Shown: piece after piece, positions 58,159 through 64,000 of the stretch | Layout: every line of letters begins with the position of its first letter | Numbering within the stretch: the first letter of the stretch is position 1 | Position numbers and translations under genes: made by a program | Notes under the pieces: generated by a model | Told to the model about the DNA's origin: nothing | Databases searched by the model: none | The model's input: the letters and a program-made list of their open reading frames with translations, nothing else | Source: an uncultured Pseudomonadales bacterium | Lineage (GTDB): Bacteria > Pseudomonadota > Gammaproteobacteria > Pseudomonadales > Azotimanducaceae | Reading direction: 5' to 3' | Length of the DNA: 64,000 nucleotides | Assembly: GCA_958296405.1 (NCBI GenBank) | Contig: OY282519.1 | Coordinates: 2,712,132-2,776,131 of the forward strand

Positions 58159-59517
58159 ATGGCGGACACCGGTAAGGGTGGCGGGTCGGGCAAGCTGCTT
58201 TACTGCTCATTCTGCGGCAAGAGCCAGCACGAGGTGCGCAAGCTCATCGCAGGGCCGTCTGTGTTCATCTGCGACGAGTGCGTCGAGCTCTGCAACGACA
58301 TCATCCGCGAAGAAGTGCAGGAAGGCGCGGAGGGCAAGGACGTCAATCGGCTGCCCACGCCGATGGAAATCAACGACATCCTCGATCAATACGTCGTCGG
58401 CCAAGATCACGCCAAGAAAGTGCTGGCGGTGGCTGTCTACAACCACTACAAACGCTTGACGCATCAGGGCGGCAAGGCCGAAGAGGCCAAAGAGGCGAAA
58501 GGCAAGGGCGACGCCAAAGCCAAGCCGCGCCCGAAGCCCCGCGACAAGCGGGACGACGTGGAGCTCTCGAAATCCAACATCCTGCTCATCGGCCCCACCG
58601 GCTGCGGCAAGACGCTGTTGGCGGAAACGCTGGCGCGGCTGCTCGACGTGCCGTTCACCATCGCCGATGCCACCACGCTCACGGAAGCGGGCTACGTCGG
58701 CGAAGACGTCGAGAACATCATCCAAAAGCTCCTGCAGAAATGCGAATACGACGTAGAGCGGGCGCAGTCCGGCATTGTCTACATTGACGAAATCGACAAG
58801 ATCTCCCGCAAGTCGGACAATCCGTCCATCACCCGGGACGTCTCTGGCGAGGGTGTGCAGCAAGCGCTGTTGAAGCTCATTGAGGGCACCATCGCGTCGG
58901 TGCCGCCGCAAGGCGGGCGCAAGCATCCGCAGCAAGAGTTCCTGCAGGTGGACACCGGCAACATCCTGTTCATCTGCGGCGGCGCTTTCTCGGGGTTGGA
59001 CAAAGTCATCACCGAGCGCTCCGCGAAGAGCGGCATCGGCTTCGGCGCCGAGGTGCGCGGCGAGCAGGCCGGCAAGAAGATCGGCGAGACGCTGCGCGCC
59101 GTCGAACCGGAAGACCTCATCAAGTACGGCCTCATCCCCGAGTTCGTCGGGCGCCTGCCCGTGGTGGCGACTTTGGAGGAACTCGACGTCGATGCGCTCA
59201 AGCAGATTCTCACCGAGCCGCGCAACTCGCTGACCAAACAGTACACCAAACTGTTCTCCATGGAAGGGAAGGGCGTTGAGGTGGACTTCCGCGAGGACGC
59301 GCTGCATGCGGTGGCCGAGAAGGCCATGGAACGCAAGACCGGCGCGCGCGGGCTGCGCTCGATCTTGGAGGCGGTGTTGCTCGAAACCATGTATCGCCTG
59401 CCCTCCAGCGAGTCGGTGCAGAAGGTGGTCATCGATGCCGGCGCCATCAAGGGCGAAACCGAGCCCATGCTGGTGTACGAGAACATCGAGCGCGCCAAGG
59501 CCGCGCCCAAAGAATAG
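58159..59517 (+). CDS. clpX: ClpX ATP-dependent unfoldase
   Basis: 452 residues, slightly longer than the usual ~420. The zinc-binding N-domain has [11 protein letters not shown] and CDECVELCN; Walker A is GPTGCGKT, Walker B region YIDEIDK, and the IGF-loop and sensor motifs follow. Between the N-domain and the AAA core there is a charged insertion (~residues 115-140: [20 protein letters not shown]...). It unfolds substrates for ClpP. Confidence 0.95.
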   Translation: MADTGKGGGSGKLLYCSFCGKSQHEVRKLIAGPSVFICDECVELCNDIIREEVQEGAEGKDVNRLPTPMEINDILDQYVVGQDHAKKVLAVAVYNHYKRLTHQGGKAEEAKEAKGKGDAKAKPRPKPRDKRDDVELSKSNILLIGPTGCGKTLLAETLARLLDVPFTIADATTLTEAGYVGEDVENIIQKLLQKCEYDVERAQSGIVYIDEIDKISRKSDNPSITRDVSGEGVQQALLKLIEGTIASVPPQGGRKHPQQEFLQVDTGNILFICGGAFSGLDKVITERSAKSGIGFGAEVRGEQAGKKIGETLRAVEPEDLIKYGLIPEFVGRLPVVATLEELDVDALKQILTEPRNSLTKQYTKLFSMEGKGVEVDFREDALHAVAEKAMERKTGARGLRSILEAVLLETMYRLPSSESVQKVVIDAGAIKGETEPMLVYENIERAKAAPKE

Positions 59518-59572
59518 GGCCGCGCCCCGTTGCCAACCCAGCTCTAAGCGCCAGAATGTCGACGGCCAAGCC

Positions 59573-61966
<2,394 letters not shown>

Positions 61967-61980
61967 CCCGTTGGCCACGG

Positions 61981-61998
61981 CGACGCTTGGCGTCGTTT
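61981..61998 (+). terminator. Weak intrinsic terminator after lon
   Basis: CGACGCTTGGCGTCG forms a perfect 6-bp stem with a 3-nt loop, followed by TTTCG. The U-tract is short, so it is at most a partial terminator before the hupB promoter. Confidence 0.35.
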
Positions 61999-62002
61999 CG
62001 CG

Positions 62003-62032
62003 TTGACTTTGCCTCTGCCATGTTGCTATAAA
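62003..62032 (+). promoter_or_regulatory. Sigma-70 promoter of hupB
   Basis: TTGACT (62003-62008), an 18-bp spacer and TATAAA (62027-62032) preceded by TGC (extended -10). It is the clearest -35/-10 promoter in the window and gives hupB its own transcript. Confidence 0.6.
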
Positions 62033-62085
62033 TCCCGTCGTTGCCCTTGGCATCACGCCCTTCTTCCCGTGCCAAAAGGACTCGC

Positions 62086-62358
62086 ATGAACAAATCGGAA
62101 CTCGTCGACCACATCAGCCAAGAGGCTGAGCTCCCACGGAGCGCCGCAGCCAGAGCTCTTGACGCGGCGTTGTCCGGCATCGCAAGCGCCTTGGAGCGGG
62201 CCGAGCCCGTGGCGCTTGCCGGCTTTGGAACCTTCAATGTCCGCGAACGCGCCGCGCGCACCGGACGCAATCCGCAGACGGGCGACGCCATCGCCATCGC
62301 CGCCTCCCGCGCGGCAGCCTTCAAGCCGGGCAAAGCGCTCAAAGACGCCCTGAACTGA
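62086..62358 (+). CDS. hupB: DNA-binding protein HU-beta
   Basis: 90 residues from ATG 62086 with AAAAGGA as ribosome-binding site. The HU/IHF fold: MNKSELVDHIS start, GFGTFNVRERAARTGRNPQTG with the beta-arm signature, and FKPGKALKDALN end. It bends and compacts DNA. The arm region is rich in Ala and Arg. It follows lon and precedes ppiD, as in other Gammaproteobacteria. Confidence 0.95.
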   Translation: MNKSELVDHISQEAELPRSAAARALDAALSGIASALERAEPVALAGFGTFNVRERAARTGRNPQTGDAIAIAASRAAAFKPGKALKDALN

Positions 62359-62426
62359 TCTGCCTCGCCGCTTTCGATGGGCAAGACGCCGCGGCGTAGC
62401 CGTGCATCGACCAAGCGGGGTGCTTG

Positions 62427-64000
62427 ATGCTCCAACGCATGCGCGACGGTGCCCAGACGCTGGGTGCCCGCATCCTTGTCGGCATCATCGTGGTGGTGTT
62501 GACGGTGTTTGGCTTTGGCGCCTTCAACCTCTTTGCCGTGGGCGAACCCGTCGCGACGACGGTCGACGGCGTTGAGATCACCGAAGCGGCGGTGGAGGCC
62601 GAGGCGGAGCGTCGCCGGCGGAGCATCTTGGATCAGCTCGGCGACGACGCAGACCCTTCCCTCATCGATGCCGCCGCGTTGCGCCAAGCCACCCTCGGTC
62701 ACCTCGTGGATCGAACGCTGCTTGAGCAGTTCGCCGAAACGCTCGGCGTCTCCGTCTCCGAGGCGCGCCTGAACCGACAGATCGCAGCCAGCCCGGAATT
62801 TCAGGTGGACGGGGCCTTCAACGAGGACCGCTTCCGGGCGGTCCTCGCCGGCGCCGGCTTCTCGCCGCTTTCCTACCAAGAGCGCGTGGCCGCTGACACG
62901 CGGCTCACGCAGGTGACCAGCGGCATCGCCGACACCGCCTTGGTTGCGGACCATGAAGTGCGCGACGCCGCCCGCGTGGTGTTGCAGCGCCGCGACATCG
63001 CTTACCTGCCGGTGGCGCGGGAACCTTTCGCCGCAGCCGTTGAGTTGGCGGACGAGGAGATTGAGGCGCGCTACCGCGCCGAATTGGATCGCTACCGCAT
63101 ACCGGAGACCCTTGACGTGGAGTATGTGCGGCTGTCCTTCGCCGACGTGATGGCGGCGCAGGAGATCACCGCAGAGGCGTTGCGCTCCGCCTTTGACGCC
63201 GCGGAACAGGATCGATTGACGGCGCCTGACGCGAGCCGCCGGCGCGGGGCGCACATCCTGCTGCAGGTCGGCGACGAGCGCTCCGAAGCGGAAGCTGTGG
63301 CGCGCTTGGAGGCCACCCGGGCCGAGATCGAGGCCGGTGCGGACTTCGCTGACAAGGCCCGAGAACTCTCCGAAGACCCTGGCTCCGCGGCCGCCGGCGG
63401 CGATTTGGGCCTTTCTGAGCGCGATGCCTTCGTAGCGCCGTTCGCAGAGGCGCTGTGGGGGTTGGAACCGGGTGAGGTGTCGGCGCCGGTGATCACGGAG
63501 TTCGGCGCGCATCTCATCACTTTGCTTGACATCGAGGCAGCTGTGCCGCCAACGTTCGAGGCATCTCGCGATGCGCTCGAAGCGTCGCTGCGGCGCCAGC
63601 GCGCCGACGAGGACTTCGACGAGCGGCTGCGGCAAATGGACGAAATCGCGTTCGAGGAACCGGACACCTTGGCGGGCATCGAGCAGGCGCTCGCGCTCGC
63701 CATTGAAACCACCTCCAGCGTGACGCGGGACGCAGGAGAGGGACCGTTCGCGGATGCGGCGTTGCGGCGCGCGCTCTTTGAGGCCGATGTGCTCGCGGAA
63801 GGCTACAACAGCCCGGCCATCCGCGTGGGGGAGGATGCAGTGGTGGCGCGAGTCGCGGCGCGGCGCGAACCGTCGCAGCGCCCCCTCGAAGCGGTGCAAG
63901 CCGACATTCGCGAAGAAATGGTCGCCGAGCGCGGGCGCGAGCAAGCAGCCCTTGCCACCTTGGCCGCGCTGGCGCGGCTGCGCGAGGGCACGAGCGTCGC
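62427..64000 (+). CDS. ppiD: PpiD periplasmic folding chaperone (3' truncated by window)
   Basis: From ATG 62427 the frame is open to the window end (524 codons). The N-terminus is cytoplasmic with a transmembrane helix (ARILVGIIVVVLTVFGFGAF, residues ~13-32), then a SurA-N-like chaperone region and a parvulin-type PPIase-like domain (RRGAHILLQV to FGAHLITLL, residues ~270-370). It helps newly translocated outer-membrane proteins fold. It completes the hupB-ppiD order seen in this group. Confidence 0.9.
   Translation, partial: MLQRMRDGAQTLGARILVGIIVVVLTVFGFGAFNLFAVGEPVATTVDGVEITEAAVEAEAERRRRSILDQLGDDADPSLIDAAALRQATLGHLVDRTLLEQFAETLGVSVSEARLNRQIAASPEFQVDGAFNEDRFRAVLAGAGFSPLSYQERVAADTRLTQVTSGIADTALVADHEVRDAARVVLQRRDIAYLPVAREPFAAAVELADEEIEARYRAELDRYRIPETLDVEYVRLSFADVMAAQEITAEALRSAFDAAEQDRLTAPDASRRRGAHILLQVGDERSEAEAVARLEATRAEIEAGADFADKARELSEDPGSAAAGGDLGLSERDAFVAPFAEALWGLEPGEVSAPVITEFGAHLITLLDIEAAVPPTFEASRDALEASLRRQRADEDFDERLRQMDEIAFEEPDTLAGIEQALALAIETTSSVTRDAGEGPFADAALRRALFEADVLAEGYNSPAIRVGEDAVVARVAARREPSQRPLEAVQADIREEMVAERGREQAALATLAALARLREGTSV

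Overview
The window is a gene-dense, GC-rich stretch of a Gammaproteobacterium chromosome. The best anchor is the right end: folD, tRNA-Pro/Arg/His, tig-clpP-clpX-lon-hupB-ppiD, a gene order typical of Gammaproteobacteria such as Pseudomonas. A TonB/ExbBD cluster with DUF3450, LpxH, a PdsS/PdsR-type two-component pair and a secreted repeat protein resembling those of uncultured marine or host-associated proteobacteria agree with a Gram-negative, probably marine or symbiotic, uncultured organism. The taxonomic refinement is inference.

Left part (1-23.3 kb): a truncated FAN1-type nuclease and a PD-(D/E)XK nuclease-XPD/DinG helicase fusion; pyruvate kinase; a MORN-repeat protein directly followed by a Ser/Thr kinase with a C-terminal TPR region; a DUF4143 ATPase; an MBL-fold hydrolase; a response regulator and histidine kinase of the 'dedicated sortase system' type without the sortase; then a run of small-molecule and P-loop kinases (NadR-like, choline/thiamine kinase-like, zeta-toxin-like with a small partner, CPT-like, PfkB) interleaved with a VWA/CoxE protein, a sirtuin, an HCCA isomerase, a NupC-type nucleoside transporter and threonine aldolase. 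An orphan ExbD closes the section.

Middle (23.3-28.3 kb): a region of about 600 bp with only doubtful ORFs, then a large secreted protein whose 5' end carries a 20-cytosine homopolymer, a strong candidate phase-variation switch. After it come an SDR dehydrogenase, an unknown 178-residue protein and a DUF2165 membrane protein.

Catabolic section (28.3-53.9 kb): about 25 kb devoted to N-heterocycle, mainly purine, breakdown and uptake. It has an FAD-linked oxidase plus cytosine-deaminase-like amidohydrolase operon, a creatininase-family enzyme plus cytochrome c operon, RidA, a TonB-dependent receptor plus NMT1/ThiY-type ABC importer, a complete private TonB energising complex (DUF3450, TolQ/ExbB-like, ExbB, ExbD, TonB, TPR), PuuE, PuuD, guanine deaminase, HIU hydrolase, OHCU decarboxylase, XdhC, XdhB, XdhA and an AzgA-type purine permease. 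Together these can take guanine, hypoxanthine or xanthine through urate, 5-hydroxyisourate and OHCU to (S)-allantoin and allantoate. No later enzyme is present in the window.

Right end (53.9-64 kb): LpxH, FolD, three tRNAs and the trigger factor/Clp/Lon/HU/PpiD proteostasis block, with ppiD running off the end.

Regulatory style: many -10 elements are TATAAT/TAGAAT, several as extended TGn motifs. Five lie only 7-9 nt before the start codon, suggesting leaderless mRNAs. Operons are tightly coupled by ATGA, GTGA or TGATG overlaps, and several convergent gene pairs overlap at their 3' ends.
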